Source: Doryteuthis pealeii (taxonomy: Eukaryota; Mollusca; Cephalopoda; Myopsida; Loliginidae). Taken from it: 64,000 bases of DNA. The notes under the pieces were generated by a model. It had not been told where the DNA came from, did no database searches, and was given only the letters and a program-made list of their open reading frames with translations. Position numbers and translations under genes: made by a program. Below, in pieces: positions 31,602 through 45,009 of this stretch. The stretch spans positions 14,945,139 through 15,009,138 of the forward strand of contig CM042176.1 in assembly GCA_023376005.1 (NCBI GenBank), read 5' to 3'. Every line of letters starts with the position of its first letter. Position 1 is the stretch's first letter.

Positions 31602-31857
31602 TTTATTATAATAGAGATTATGTGTATGTAACCCAAACTATATTACCACTGATATCATAATTCCCTTAGTTATTTATATTATCAATGATTATTTTTTTAA
31701 AACCACCATACGAGAGGTTTGCTTCCTGTGTGGCACCCCCACATTTAAATTTTTATCTGCATTCTTATTCAGTTTTATTAGCCTTTCTAATTTAACATGA
31801 TATTTTATTATATTAAAACTTAAAAACTTGCACCCGGAGGGTACATACATTTGCTAG
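31602..31857 (+). mobile_element. Helitron-like element
   Basis: The 3' end is CACCCGGAGGGTA hairpin then TTTGCTAG followed by T. The 5' part TTATTATAATAGAGATTATG matches 5091 but the first TC is lost. Mirror copy at about 50990-51245. Confidence 0.6.
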
Positions 31858-32984
31858 TATATATAATGATTCATCTGGTTCTGAATTAAAAAAAAAAAAA
31901 GATAAATTAAGATAATTAGTCTCATCACTTTTTAGAAGGATTTTTTTTTTAAGTATTTAAATGATTTTTTTTTTTTTTTTTTTTCTTTCTTGTTTGACAT
32001 TGATGGCTTATGTGAATAAAGTGAATAATAAATTTTGGCTACTGTCGGAGTCTTTGGTATATCGTGAAAACTCTTGTTTCGACTTCAAAATTAGTTAAAT
32101 GGCCCAGACAGTTTTTTTTTTTGTATATAACTAACATTTAGAATTATAACAAAACAAAATCTGGCGACCAGTTGGACTAGCATCGCAACAGTGGTCCCTG
32201 ATGATACGATTGCTTCTGTTTAAGAAGGGGTAAAGAATTCGAATTAGTATTTTTTATAGCTATCAACTTAATATATATAAGGGTAAGATAATATGCAAAA
32301 CAGATATTGTTCAAATAAAGTTCTTTATTCGGCTGATATTGCAATACTTCAATTTGTTATAAATCTTCAGAGCATATTATGTTGTGTTAAATATGAAGAC
32401 AGTTTATGAAAATTGTAACCGTTTTGTGATAGGGTTAATTCATACTGGAGATATATATTATATAAAATGTTTTATTAGGGCAGCATTTTTTCATTTATCA
32501 AAATGTAATGGATTTAGGCTATTCCTGTTCAATAATTTGGATTTTGATCTTTTTAATAATAATCTGGCCAATGAATCCATATACAATTTGATAACGGACC
32601 GAAACACATGTGAAAGTGACTCAATAAAATTCATTTTTATCCATCACATTTCCCTTTACTCATTTTTTTTTTCTCATATTGTCGGATTCAATTTCCTTTT
32701 TTACATACATACATACATACACATATATATATATATATATATTTACCCTTATACAACTTAATATATAGAGAATTCGGATTTTTTTTTTTCAAGACTATCA
32801 TTGAGTTGCAAGTTGGACTGGAATTTGCTTATTTTCTCAAGTTAGACTTTTTTAAGTATTGCTTTAATAAAGAAATTGTTTTGCTGGTTTATGTTTATAT
32901 ACATATGTACAACGATAATTTTAATTATATATTTTGATAAGGTTTTTTTTTAAACATCCTATTAATTATTAACATCTTTGCTTA

Positions 32985-33610
32985 GTTGTGGCACAAGGCC
33001 TCGTGTTTGGAGCACTCAGTGAGACACAAACTCATAGTCGTGTTTGCTAACTATTAATAATAGATCTGTGAGACTAGCTTGATAACCATTACACAACGAT
33101 GGGACGTCCTATTAATTATTAACGTCTTTGCTTAGTTGTGGCACAAGGCCCGTGTTTGGAGCACTCAGTGAGACACAAACTCATAGTCGTGTTTGCTAAC
33201 TATTAATAATAGATCTGTGAGACTAGCTTGCTAACCATTACACAACGATAGGACGTCCTATTAATTATTAACGTCTTTGCTTAGTTGTGGCATAAGGCCT
33301 CGTGTTTGGAGCTCTCAGTGAGACACAAACTCACTAGCTTGATAGTCTAGTTTTCTAACCATTACACAATGATGGAATACCCTAGTAGTTATTAACATCT
33401 TTGTTTAGTTCTGGCATGAGGCCACCTGTATGGAACACTCATAGACTCAAACTTGCTAGTAATAGCTCGCTATCAATTACACCATTTCTACATGGGTAGG
33501 ATATGACACAAGGTCATAAGTATGGGTCATCCAGTGAGGATGAAACTCGCTATTTAGTAGTAATGAATCTGGGAGACTAGCTCGTTAACCATTACACCCA
33601 ATCTGATAAT
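32985..33610 (-). repeat. Tandem tRNA-related SINE array
   Basis: Four or five units of about 125-130 bases, each with TGTAATGGTTANCAAGCTAG on the minus strand and GAGTTTGTGTCTCACTGAG, diverge towards the right. Mirror copy at about 49200-49850. Confidence 0.7.
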
Positions 33611-34063
33611 AGAGTTTGGTGTTAGCTAAAGTTCACGCTGTAGGTTCATGTCTAAGTTGATACGTTGCGAGTACCAATTATGGCTATCATAGTTCTCTAA
33701 TAGCTTGAATCAAATGCCCGTCAGAAGGAAGCACTTTGGTTTATCGAGGTTGACAGTATTGCTAAATTTAGAAACTTTTTTTTTTTTTTTTAGCAGCAGC
33801 AGCAGCAGTAGGTAGACATGTTTAAATAAGGTTGCCCAAAATTAAGATAATAGAAAAGTTTACACATTAATTCATTATTGCATAAAATTATTGGATCCTT
33901 TCCGTCCACTAAGGACGATGGAGTAGTGTCCAGAATAAAAATGTTTATCTGAATTTGCGCAAGTGACTCTGCAGGCCAATTCTTGCATAAAATATTCAAT
34001 TTAAAATTAAAAGCTATGGTGGCTAAGAACGTCATTTAGTATATATATATATATATATATATA

Positions 34064-34186
34064 TGAGTATGAAAAGGTGGAATGAAAACATCACGCAATG
34101 CTGTTAAAGAGAAAACAATTTATAATATAATAATTTTCTCTTTAACAGCATTGTGTGATGTTTTCATTCCACCTTTTCATACTCAT
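34064..34186. mobile_element. Near-perfect 123-bp foldback next to (TA)n
   Basis: GAGTATGAAAAGGTGGAATG at the left is matched exactly inverted at the right, with only a short AT loop. A (TA)n tract precedes it. Mirror copy at about 48618-48745. Confidence 0.8.
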
Positions 34187-34216
34187 ACTGTCGGATTCAT
34201 TTCCTTTCTTTTAACT

Positions 34217-34257
<41 letters not shown>

Positions 34258-34869
34258 GTATGTATGTATGTATGTATGTGTGTGTGTTTGTGTAAGATAT
34301 TCCAAATGACTGGTAAGTAAGGGATGATTCTATTTGGGATCTTCAAAATCTTACTGTATAACCATACTGTATGCTCTTGTAGGTGCAAACATATATTCAT
34401 ACAAGGATTTTTATAAATCCCTAAGAGAGCTCAATGTATAATAACCAATAAATCAATTATATACAGAGCAATATTTAATTTTAAAAGAAAAGAGGGCGGT
34501 TTTTTTTTTGGGGGGGGTGCTAGTATTTATAATGCACACACACACACATACATACACACTCGTCCATGTATCATACTTTAAATAGCTCTGGTGTAAAATG
34601 TACAAATACCATCAAATAGACAATCTTTGTTCTTCAGTTAAATTTACCTACCTGACCTGCATGCTGTGATATGCTTGAATTAACCAAAGCAAGCCTGCCA
34701 GTGCAAAATTTTTCCTTGTTCAGTCTGCATTCCTCTGGATGGGAGTGCCTCAGATATTAAACAATGACCCCCAAATGTTACCACCTGACGTAGATAGTTG
34801 CTTGCTCGGAGTGTCGGCCCACACAGACCCGACAGATTTATTTTCAAAATCACACATCAAGACAATTTC

Positions 34870-35280
34870 TCATTCTTATTTCTAAAAATAAATTTGAAAA
34901 GAAAATTTTTTTCAAATTCTAAAAAATTTAAAGAAATATATATCTAGCAACTATCATAGGATAAAGGTAATTTTTTAAAATTTTTTATTTCAATTTGAAA
35001 AAAATCATTTAAATTTAAAAAAAATTTTTTTTAATTTTTTTGTTTTTAATTTAAAAAAAATTTTTATATTTAAATTTATCAATTTTTTAGCATTCTTAAT
35101 TATCATTCAAAAAATTTTTTTTCTAGATTAAAAAATTTTTTTCTTAAATTTAAAAGAAAATCAAATCAAATTTTAACAATTTAAAAAAAAAGTTTTCATT
35201 TAGGAAAAAAAAATTTTTATTTGAAATTTTTTTTTAATCAAAATTTTGAAAAAAATTTTTTTAATATGAAAACTTTTTTG
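34870..35280. repeat. A/T homopolymer-rich block
   Basis: Alternating runs of A and T with almost no G or C and no coding or structural signal beyond composition. Mirror at about 47540-47945. Confidence 0.7.
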
Positions 35281-35319
35281 TTTGATCACTTGTTTTAAAC
35301 AGATATTCTCTACACACAC

Positions 35320-35360
<41 letters not shown>

Positions 35361-35363
<3 letters not shown>

Positions 35364-35570
35364 TGTACAGAAATAACCTACTCGAGTTTCACCAGAAGGA
35401 TTTTCAGGGTTAAATCCACTGAATCAAGATATTGATCGATTACAGCTAACTGCAGTACTTCATGTTGTAGTTATGCACATATTGATCAATATCTTGATTA
35501 ATTCAGTGGACCCTAAAGATCCTCATGGTGAAACTCGAGTCGGTTATTTCTATATACACTATATAATAAA
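35361..35570. mobile_element. 210-bp foldback next to (TA)n
   Basis: The arms CAGAAATAACCTACTCGAGT and the inverted ACTCGAGTCGGTTATTTCT enclose a second inverted pair around TGATCRATATCTTGATT. It is preceded by (TA)n. Mirror at about 47262-47460. Confidence 0.8.
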
Positions 35571-36018
35571 TCCGCTCTACTTAGGTATTGAGCACTTTAT
35601 ATTTGAAGTGTTAGGACCGTTTTTAGTTCTTTGTGTCTGGAGCTTATGATTGATTGATTAAATGTTGGCAATTTGTGGCCCATTGTTCTAATCAACCAAA
35701 TTTATTAAATAGAAGTTGATTAGTAAATTCCAGCCTCTTAATTGGTAAATCTATGTTTACTTATCTGTGTGTGAAACAGGTAAATTCTACAGCATTTGGA
35801 TCCTTAATTAATCCCTGCCTTGTATGAATTTTAATGTGTCACATTGATAAGCACACATGTGATCTACCCAACACTTTTAGAGTGACATTACCTGTAGTGT
35901 ATTTTAAAATAACTACTGTATATTCTTGAGTAATGACTGACCCCTAATTTTTCACCACAGAAAGGTGTTTTTATTATACAAGGTGTCCACAACGTCTGGG
36001 TACATGGGGATTAACACA

Positions 36019-36633
36019 TCTTATTATAATGGAGATTGTGTGTTTTTCTGTATGTAACCGAAACTATATTACTAATCAAGTCACAATTAACATAGTTATT
36101 TTCATCATATTCCTCATGATTTTATTTATATTTAAACCTCAATTATTAATAAAATTGCTTCACCTTTTTATTAGTGTTGTCCATATCTACATACTAATAA
36201 CATGCTATTGTATTATATATAAAAAATAGCGGTTTGCAGTGTGAACGGGAAGGCTAATTTGCATATTGATATTAAAAAATGTGATTTTATTAAATATGTG
36301 TTTAGTATTATTGATTTCTAACTGTTTGGTTTTATTTTAATGAATATAAGCAAAAATCTCTCCAATGAATCTTAAATGAAATCCATTAATAAGAAAAAAT
36401 AAGTGTAATTTTATTCTTTATTTCCTAATTTAACTAAATAGTTAAATAAGTAAAAATCAGAAATGAAAGACGGGAGTGATGGAAGAGTAAGTTTCATTTC
36501 TATTTTTCTATTATAACCCCACTCTGTTTCAAATCTTTTTATCTGCATTCTTATTAGACTTTCTAATTTAATACGATATTTCATTACATTAAAACTTGAA
36601 TACTTGCACCCGGAGGGTGCATATATTTGCTAG
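36019..36633 (+). mobile_element. Helitron-like element with clean ends
   Basis: It starts TC after A and ends CTAG before T. The 3' hairpin GCACCC/GGGTGC is separated from the end by about ten bases. This is the best-preserved copy of the family and gives the reference for 61-1115, 5091-6347 and 31602-31857. No Rep/helicase. Mirror at 46184-46800 (minus). Confidence 0.75.
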
Positions 36634-36669
36634 TACTTTTAAAACAAAACATTTTATTTAATTATAATG

Positions 36670-36933
36670 TTAATAAATGACATTTTTAATATGATTTCCA
36701 TCATTTTCAATGCATAACTTGATATGCCTTGCAAAATTCTGGTCAACTTGATTAAATAAGTCTACATTGCCATCAATTTTAGCACATTGACTGGTAATGC
36801 GTTCTCTCATGTAGCTTAAATCTGTATTTATTGAGTAAACTTTCTTTTTCAACATACCCCAGAAAAAAAAAGTCAAGGGGAGAAAGGTCTGGTGAACGAG
36901 GGACCATTTCACATGACCCCTTCTTCCAATCAT
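36670..36933 (-). pseudogene. Mariner/Tc1-type transposase, C-terminal catalytic part
   Basis: The frame starts MIGRRGHVKWS and, after a frameshift at a homopolymer, reads SPLDFFFWGMLKKKVYS, RITSQCAKI and DGNHIKNVIY. The mirror copy (about 45880-46146) preserves WSPRSPDLSPLDFFFWG, the conserved block around the third catalytic Asp. It is truncated at the N-terminus. Confidence 0.75.
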
Positions 36934-37339
36934 TCGATCTAGGTAGAAAAAATAGCATAAATAAATTTAGAAAAGTAAAGTATTTTTATTTAGTTTAAAC
37001 AAAAGTAAAAAAGGAAAATTATTATTTCTTATATTTAATTGTTTATGTTATGATTTTATTTACTGCTAAATTACCATATCTGCCTTCTCGGAAAAATAAA
37101 TACAATAGAGAAATCTCCATGTACCCAGACTTTGTGGACACCCTGCATATTGTATCGAATGAATAACCCCTAACTAGATGATGTGCTAGAACCTAACATC
37201 AGGACATGAGAAATCTATGGTCTTCCAATATTTCAATGCCGATGTATACAAGTCTTGTCCGATACAAAATAGTATTTAATTAACCAATAAAGACAACATG
37301 TAAATTGAGAAATATAAACAAAACATCATTCGTTGGTGT

Positions 37340-37795
37340 CTCTAAAAATGTTGAAAATAATGTCCCTTATGATCCACACATCTTTGCCAACAAAAATTGT
37401 TTTATGCCGTTTGCATAGAATTCTGCCGGTTTTGAAGTGAACCAGTTTTCAAAATCACTGTTAACTTCTTTAGTGGACATACGTTTTCCCACTAAGTGAG
37501 TTTTCCATTGGGGAAAACAGGTCTGTAAGAGAAATGTCTGAGTATGGTGGATGCAGTAATAATCTCCCTTATGATCCACACATCTTTGCCAACGATCTGG
37601 AAATGGTTTTATGCCGTCTGCATAGAATTCTGCAGGTTTTGAAGTGAACCAGTTTTCAAAATCACCGTTAACTTCTTTAGTGGACATACGTTTTCCCACC
37701 AAGTGAGTTTTCCATTGGGGAAAACAGGTCTGAAGGGAAATGTCTGATGAGTATGGTGGATGCAGTAATAGTCTCCCTTATGGTCCACACGTGGT
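37340..37795 (-). pseudogene. Mariner transposase C-terminus, tandemly duplicated
   Basis: Two consecutive copies of about 195 bases each encode CFPQWKTHLVGKRMSTKEV, WFTSKPAEFYADGIKPF and RWQRCVDHKGDYY, the usual C-terminal end of mariner transposases (WF..K...FY..GI..L..RW..C....G.Y). No catalytic domain precedes them. Mirror copy at 45010-45470, where one copy has a frameshift. Confidence 0.75.
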
Positions 37796-37859
37796 GTAAT
37801 GGTTAAAGTCATGGGAAATGGACTCATCGCTCCAAGTTCAAATCCTGTGAAAAACTCAT

Positions 37860-40300
37860 ATCAGTCTGCTGAAGAAGTTACAGTGAAATTTTTTAATGCA
37901 TCTAGATTTCACTGCAGCTGATCCAGGTCTATGTCACTCTACGGACTCAATATCCTCACTTTGGTTGTGGGAAGGAGAAAAATAATCAGTTGCCAGTTAC
38001 GAACTATGAGCATTTAGGTAAAAAAAAACAGTTTGTGGGTTTGCCAAAACATCTGGAGAAACACCGATAAAAAAAATTGAACATTACACAAGTGTATACA
38101 GTATTTCTATTTAAGAGGCCTTTACTAAAGCCTAGAATGTGTTTTAATTGAGATGGATAGGCTTTAAAAAAATAAATAAATAAACTACCCTTGGCTGAAT
38201 TTGAACCTGTGGGCAGCAGGTTCGGAATTCTAGCTAAAAATCTTTTTTATATTTTCATGTTTAAAACTGTACATCAGGAACGGATTAAAACCCCTCGACT
38301 ATGCCACGATGCACATACAAATAATAATGTTCTCTCTCGTTTCTCCACCGATACAGTTAATGCTTCTTAAGTTTTTTTTTTCTTAAGAAAAATAACACTG
38401 TATTGTATAAAAACATAATGAAATAAAATATAATTAATCATGTACTGTAATCTATTCCATACATATATAAAGAGCAGTTGGTGAGGGTTTATGTATGTAT
38501 CCATCTGATACAACAAGAAGGACGTCCTTCCTATGTCATATTAGCATCAAACTTTGTGGATCTGCAGCGGGTTTGATGAGTCATTTGAGGGCTCATGAGA
38601 GGAAAGGTTCTGGTGGTGGGGTTATAGGATTGTGAGGGACGGCAGTGATCTGTAAAGATTATGCTATTGCTATATATGTATGTATGTCTGGTGGAAACTA
38701 CAAAAATAAAACAATTAACAACAAAGTAAATATATATACATATTAAATATCACTGGTTTTTGCTTTTTGTGCAAAAATCATGAAAATTTGATTTATATTT
38801 GAAGATATTGAAAATTAAAATATACATAGAAATAGCATTGAAATTCCACTTAAAAATGTCCAGCATTTGTAAATCTCAAAAGTAAACAAATCTATACCCT
38901 GGGTATTTTTGCCCCCTCTAACCAGGTGGTACTCTGTAGCCACATCTAGTATATGATATGTGGAAAACAAAAAAACAGGGGCCTACCCCACTCACTTATG
39001 ATACTCTAAACCCTTACTTATCTTAATTTTTTTAACCCTGCCCTGATGGACACTATTAAACATTAATTACTGATGAAGGACTAGCTCAAGACACATTTGG
39101 AACAAAATAGGTTCAGGTCTGTAAACCAATCAAAATTTACTCTCCCCTTCCCCTAAAAGTAGACTAACTGCTATTCGAATGGGCTCCTTGAAGTTATGTG
39201 AACCTTAGGCCACCTTCTCTGCAAGTTAGTTATCCGTACATATCTTAAAAGCTCATGGCTGAAATTACAGCATATAAACGAAACAATAAATTAGTATTAT
39301 TTGTATTATTCGGACTATTGTCCTCATCTTTCATTGTTATTTGTACAGCGTTTCAACAATAAATGATCTAGTGTTTAAAATGGTTATGTTTCAACCGGAA
39401 TTGCTCCCCCCCCCCCCCCCCGCGCAATAAGTATTCTACTTGTATCTTTAACTTAGTCAGACAGAAAGAAAGAGAGACTGATATTGATACATCAGCAAGA
39501 GTTAAATTGGCCAATTAGAAAATGCCTTATATTGAGCTACCATGAATAGACATAACTCCTTTTCTGCAAGTTAGTTATCCGTACATATATTAAAAACATA
39601 TGGTTGAAAATTACAGCATCCAAAAGAATTAATAAGTCATCTAGTGTTTAAAAAGGGCTGACTTTTTTTGGTGGTCCCAATGACAGTTTAACTACAGTCA
39701 TTTTGCGAATTGGGTTACATTTTTTTTTTTTAAAAAAACAAAACCCAAATTACTATACATTTAATGTTGAAAAATATTTTTTTTAAACTAAGTTTAATTG
39801 AAATTATACATTGCAATGTATAAACAACTGTCTCAATAATAGATTCAATAATTAATTTCAATAGTTAATTAAATCTATAGTAATTTGGTTTTTTTTGTTG
39901 TATTTTTTTTTTAAGCAATACGTAATTAAAAATAACCTTAATCCCCTAAAACCGTAACCCAATTCACAAAATGTTAATTCATAGACTGTAGTTAAACTGT
40001 CATTGGGTACCACCAAAAAACTTTCCGTTTTAATTTTTCGACCTAAATCAGAAGTCAGCCATTTAAAATGGTTATGTTTCAACTGGAATTGCTTTAACTG
40101 CCCCCCCCACACACACCACACATACACAGCAAAAATAACTGCTCCACTTGTATCTTTAACTTGGTCAGAAAGAATTTAAGACGGACAGAAAAAGTGGGGC
40201 TTCCTAGTGAAGTTTTTATACGTTAACATTGAATTGGTCAATGAGCAGATAATCAGAAAATGCCTTATATTGAGCTACCACTGTAGATATATACCTGAAA
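37860..40300. other. Non-coding part of the palindrome arm
   Basis: Apart from the fragment at 38455-38640 this holds dispersed repeats (for example 39340-39370), a C-run at 39406-39420 and a partial inverted repeat pairing 39660-39740 with 39960-40060. No gene. Confidence 0.5.
38455..38640 (+). pseudogene. Possible LINE C-terminal zinc-finger-like fragment
   Basis: The frame contains SIKLCGSAAGLMSHLRAHERK, resembling the C-x-x-x-x-x-x-x-L-x-S-H-x-R-x-H end found in some LINE ORF2 proteins. It is short, without other domains. Mirror at 44171-44365 (minus). Confidence 0.35.
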
Positions 40301-40484
40301 GTTGATATTACCCCCCCCCCACACACACACACACTTTTTTTAAATATGATAATAATAAATCCAGAATTATAATTGCTGTAATTAGCAGGTTATTTGCTTT
40401 TAAGAAAGGGGCATGTACAGATACTGACTTGTTCCTCTGAGGAGCTTTTTTTTGTTTGATCACTTGTTTTAAACTGATATTCTC

Positions 40485-40530
<46 letters not shown>

Positions 40531-40649
40531 ATATATATATATATAATATATATATGGCTGATACCGACTTTAGGCACCCCAACAACTTTACTTTTAGATA
40601 TATGTATATATATAATCTACATGTATATAAATTATATATATATGTTATG

Positions 40650-40689
<40 letters not shown>

Positions 40690-41316
40690 CAAAAGTCCAG
40701 AGAATAAATCTTCCTTACGACACAAACAGTTTTATTTAAAAACAAAAACAAACAAGTCGCAGTTTGGAGCTCAATGTGTGCTCTTAATGTTAGAGTCACA
40801 GAGCAAATATATAAGTAAAGAAATAACAAAAGATTAGAGATTAGCATTATTGTCTATTTCAGGGAGCTTAGACAAATAGTCTAACTCTCCGACCATCAGA
40901 TGCGAATGATGAAATTTTTTATTACTTTAAAGGCATTTGAAAACAGATTTTTTTTTTTTTTTTTTTTTTAATTTTTTTATTTATAGTCCTGTGTTGCTCA
41001 GGCTGTAGAGTAATAAAATATATTTTGACCCTGTCAGTAATTTGTTAGGATTTCTGTTAAATCAATCTATTCCAGATTTCAACTATATATAGTATATATA
41101 TATTATATATATATTATATACACAACCGAGACTTTTACTTACTATTTTTTATCTGTGATACTGTAACTATGATGTGTGGTCAATTGAATATTTAGATCCG
41201 ACTACTTTTAACAAACTTTTTAGAACGGCAGTAACCCTTCAAAAGAATCTTTGGGAGCAACGCTCATCTACTAACCCGTTTGGCATTGACATAAATCATG
41301 CATAACGGTGCAGTTT

Positions 41317-41478
41317 CCAGGAGCAATAGCTGATAGGGACAGGTGACAAGGAAGAGCCATGGAGATCCATGCTGTCGGCACCACCTGAAGATGATGATGA
41401 TGATAGTCCAAGAGTGAGAAACAGAGAACAGCATTGTTGCAGTTTTTGGTATGCAGTTCCCTCTCATCGATGCACATG
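41317..41478. other. Non-palindromic centre of the large inverted repeat
   Basis: About 160 bases between the arms do not pair. The flanking 150 bases of each arm still match but with clearly lower identity than elsewhere, for example around CAGTAACCC/GGGTTACTG. Confidence 0.75.
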
Positions 41479-41669
41479 GAAACTGCACCGTTATGCAGTT
41501 ATTTATTGTCAATGCCAAGACGGTCAGTAAGATGAGGTTGGCGTCAAAGATTCTTTGAAGGGGTTACTGGTCTAAAAAGTTTGGTAAATAGCTGATCTAA
41601 ATTATTCAATTTGACCACACATCATAGCTACAGTATCACAGGGATTAAAAATAGTAAGTAAAGTCCTCG

Positions 41670-41711
<42 letters not shown>

Positions 41712-42106
41712 GAAATCTGGAATAGATTGATTTAACAGAAATTCCTAACAAATTACTGACAGGGTCAAATATATTTTTATTACTCTACAGCTGAGCAACA
41801 CAGGACTATAAATAAAAAAATTAAAAAAAAAAAAAAAAAATCTGTTTTCAAATGCCTTTAAAGTAATAAAAAATTTCATCATTCGCATCTGATGAGTCGG
41901 GAGAGTTAGACTATTTGTCTAAGCTCCCTGAAATAGACAATAATGCTAAATCTCTAAGTCTTTTGTTATTTCTTTACTTATATATTTGCTCTGTGACTCT
42001 AACATTAAGAGCACACATTGAGCTCTCAAACTGCGACTTGTTTTTTTTTTGTTTTTAAATAAAACTTTTGTGTCGTAAGGAAGATTTATTCTCTGGACTT
42101 TTGGAT

Positions 42107-42147
<41 letters not shown>

Positions 42148-42242
42148 CATACATATATATATATAAATTTATATACATGTAGATTTATATATATACATAT
42201 ATCTAAAAGTAAAGTTGTTGGGGTGGCCTAAAGTCGGTATCA

Positions 42243-42317
<75 letters not shown>

Positions 42318-45009
42318 AGAATATCAGTTTAAAACAAGTGATCAAACAAAAAAGCTCCTCAGAGGAACAAGTCAGTATCTGTACATGCCCCTTTCTTAAA
42401 AGCAAATAACCTGCTAATTACAGCAATTATAATCTGGATTTATTATTATCATATTTAAAAAAAGTGTGTGTGTGTGTGGGGGGGGGGTAATATCAACTTT
42501 CAGGTATTATATCTACAGTGGTAGCTCAATATAAGGCATTTTCTGATTATCTGCTCATTGACCAATTCAATGTTAACGTATAAAACTTCACTAGGAAGCC
42601 CCACTTTTTCTGTCCGTCTTAAATTCTTTCTGACCAAGTTAAAGATACAAGTGGAGCAGTTATTTTTTGCTGTGTATGTGTGTGTGTGTGGGGGGGGGGC
42701 AGTTAAAGCAATTCCAGTTGAAACATAACCATTTTAAATGGCTGACTTCTGATTTAGGTCGGAAAATTAAAACGGAAAGTTTTTTGGTGGTACCCAATGA
42801 CAGTTTAACTACAGTCTATGAATTAACATTTTGTGAATTGGGTTACGGTTTTAGGGGATTAAGGTTATTTTTAATTACGTATTGCTTAAAAAAAAAAATA
42901 CAACAAAAAAACCAAATTACTATAGATTTAATTAACTATTGAAATTAATTATTGAATCTATTATTGAGACAGTTGTTTATACATTGCAATGTATAATTTC
43001 AATTAAACTTAGTTTAAAAAAATATTTTTCAACATTAAATGTATAGTAATTTGGGTTTTTTGTTGTTTATTTAAAAAAAAAAATGTAACCCAATTCGCAA
43101 AATGACTGTAGTTAAACTGTCATTGGGGACCACCAAAAAAAGTCAGCCCTTTTAAACACTAGATGACTTATTAATTCTTTTGGATGCTGTAATTTTCAAC
43201 CATATGTTTTTAATATATGTACGGATAACTAACTTGCAGAAAAGGAGTTATGTCTATTCATGGTAGCTCAATATAAGGCATTTCTAATTGGCCAATTTAA
43301 CTCTTGCTGATGTATCAATATCAGTCTCTCTTTCTTTCTGTCTGACTAAGTTAAAGATACAAGTAGAATACTTATTGCGCGGGGGGTGGTGGGGGGGGGG
43401 AGCAATTCCGGTTGAAACATAACCATTTTAAACACTAGATCATTTATTGTTGAAACGCTGTACAAATAACAATGAAGATGAGGACAATAGTCCGAATAAT
43501 ACAAATAATACTAATTTATTGTTTCGTTTATATGCTGTAATTTTCAGCCATGAGCTTTTAAGATATGTACGGATAACTAACTTGCAGAGAAGGTGGCCTA
43601 AGGTTCACATAACTTCAAGGAGCCCATTCGAATAGCAGTTAGTCTACTTTTAGGGGAAGGGGAGAGTAAATTTTGATTGGTTTACAGACCTGAACCTATT
43701 TTGTTCCAAATGTGTCTTGAGCTAGTCCTTCATCAGTAATTAATGTTTAATAGTGTCCATCAGGGCAGGGTTAAAAAATTAAGATAAGTAAGGGTTTAGA
43801 GTATCATAAGTGAGTGGGGTAGGCCCCTGTTTTTTTGTTTTCCACATATCATATACTAGATGTGGCTACAGAGTACCACCTGGTTAGAGGGGGGCAAAAA
43901 TACCCAGGGTATAGATTTGTTTACTTTTGAGATTTACAAATGCTGGACATTTTTAAGTGGAATTTCAATGCTATTTCTATGTATATTTTAATTTTCAATA
44001 TCTTCAAATATAAATCAAATTTTCATGATTTTTGCACAAAAAGCAAAAACCAGTGATATTTAATATGTATATATATTTACTTTGTTGTTAATTGTTTTAT
44101 TTTTGTAGTTTCCACCAGACATACATACATATATAGCAATAGCATAATCTTTACAGATCACTGCCGTCCCTCACAATCCTATAACCCCACCACCAGAACC
44201 TTTCCTCTCATGAGCCCTCAAATGACTCATCAAACCCGCTGCAGATCCACAAAGTTTGATGCTAATATGACATAGGAAGGACGTCCTTCTTGTTGTATCA
44301 GATGGATACATACATAAACCCTCACAACTGCTCTTTATATATGTATGGAATAGATTACAGTACATGATTAATTATATTTTATTTCATTATGTTTTTATAC
44401 AATACAGTGTTATTTTTCTTAAGAAAAAAAAAACTTAAGAAGCATTAACTGTATCGGTGGAGAAACGAGAGAGAACATTATTATTTGTATGTGCATCGTG
44501 GCATAGTCGAGGGGTTTTAATCCGTTCCTGATGTACAGTTTTAAACATGAAAATATAAAAAAGATTTTTAGCTAGAATTCCGAACCTGCTGCCCACAGGT
44601 TCAAATTCAGCCAAGGGTAGTTTATTTATTTATTTTTTTAAAGCCTATCCATCTCAATTAAAACACATTCTAGGCTTTAGTAAAGGCCTCTTAAATAGAA
44701 ATACTGTATACACTTGTGTAATGTTCAATTTTTTATCGGTGTTCATCTCCAGAGGTGTTTTGGCAAACCCACAAACTGTTTTTTTTTACCTAAATGCTCA
44801 TAGTTCGTAACTGGCAACTGATTATTTTTCTCCTTCCCACAACCAAAGTGAGGATATTGAGTCCGTAGAGTGACATAGACCTGGATCAGCTGCAGTGAAA
44901 TCTAGATGCATTAAAAAATTTCACTGCTAACTTCTTCAGCAGACTGATATGAGTTTTTCACAGGATTTGAACTTGGAGCGATGAGTCCATTTCCCATGAC
45001 TTTAACCAT

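Larger units (their letters stand above)
35978..37147 (-). mobile_element. Mariner/Tc1-superfamily element with nested Helitron
   Basis: The terminal inverted repeats are ACAAGGTGTCCACAACGTCT and the complementary AGACTTTGTGGACACCCTGCA, bordered by TA. A C-terminal transposase fragment lies at 36670-36933 and a Helitron-like insertion at 36019-36633. Mirror copy at 45664-46842. Confidence 0.75.
30450..41316 (+). repeat. Left arm of a 22-kb palindrome
   Basis: Every feature in this arm reappears in reverse order and orientation in 41479-52449, with paired coordinates summing to about 82800-82900. Identity is high over most of the length; differences concentrate in homopolymers, in microsatellites, near the centre and around 32460-32600. 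The arm contains only repeats: Helitron, SINE array, foldback elements, mariner remains and AT-rich filler (for example 34870-35280). Confidence 0.95.

Noticed and set aside
39060..39120. Hammerhead from CTGATGA at 39064
   Set aside because: No GAAA at suitable distance (GAAC only) and no stem II or III.
41264..41518. Small minus-strand gene at the palindrome centre
   Set aside because: It spans the low-identity turn of the inverted repeat, a place where consensus errors are likely, and has no domain.
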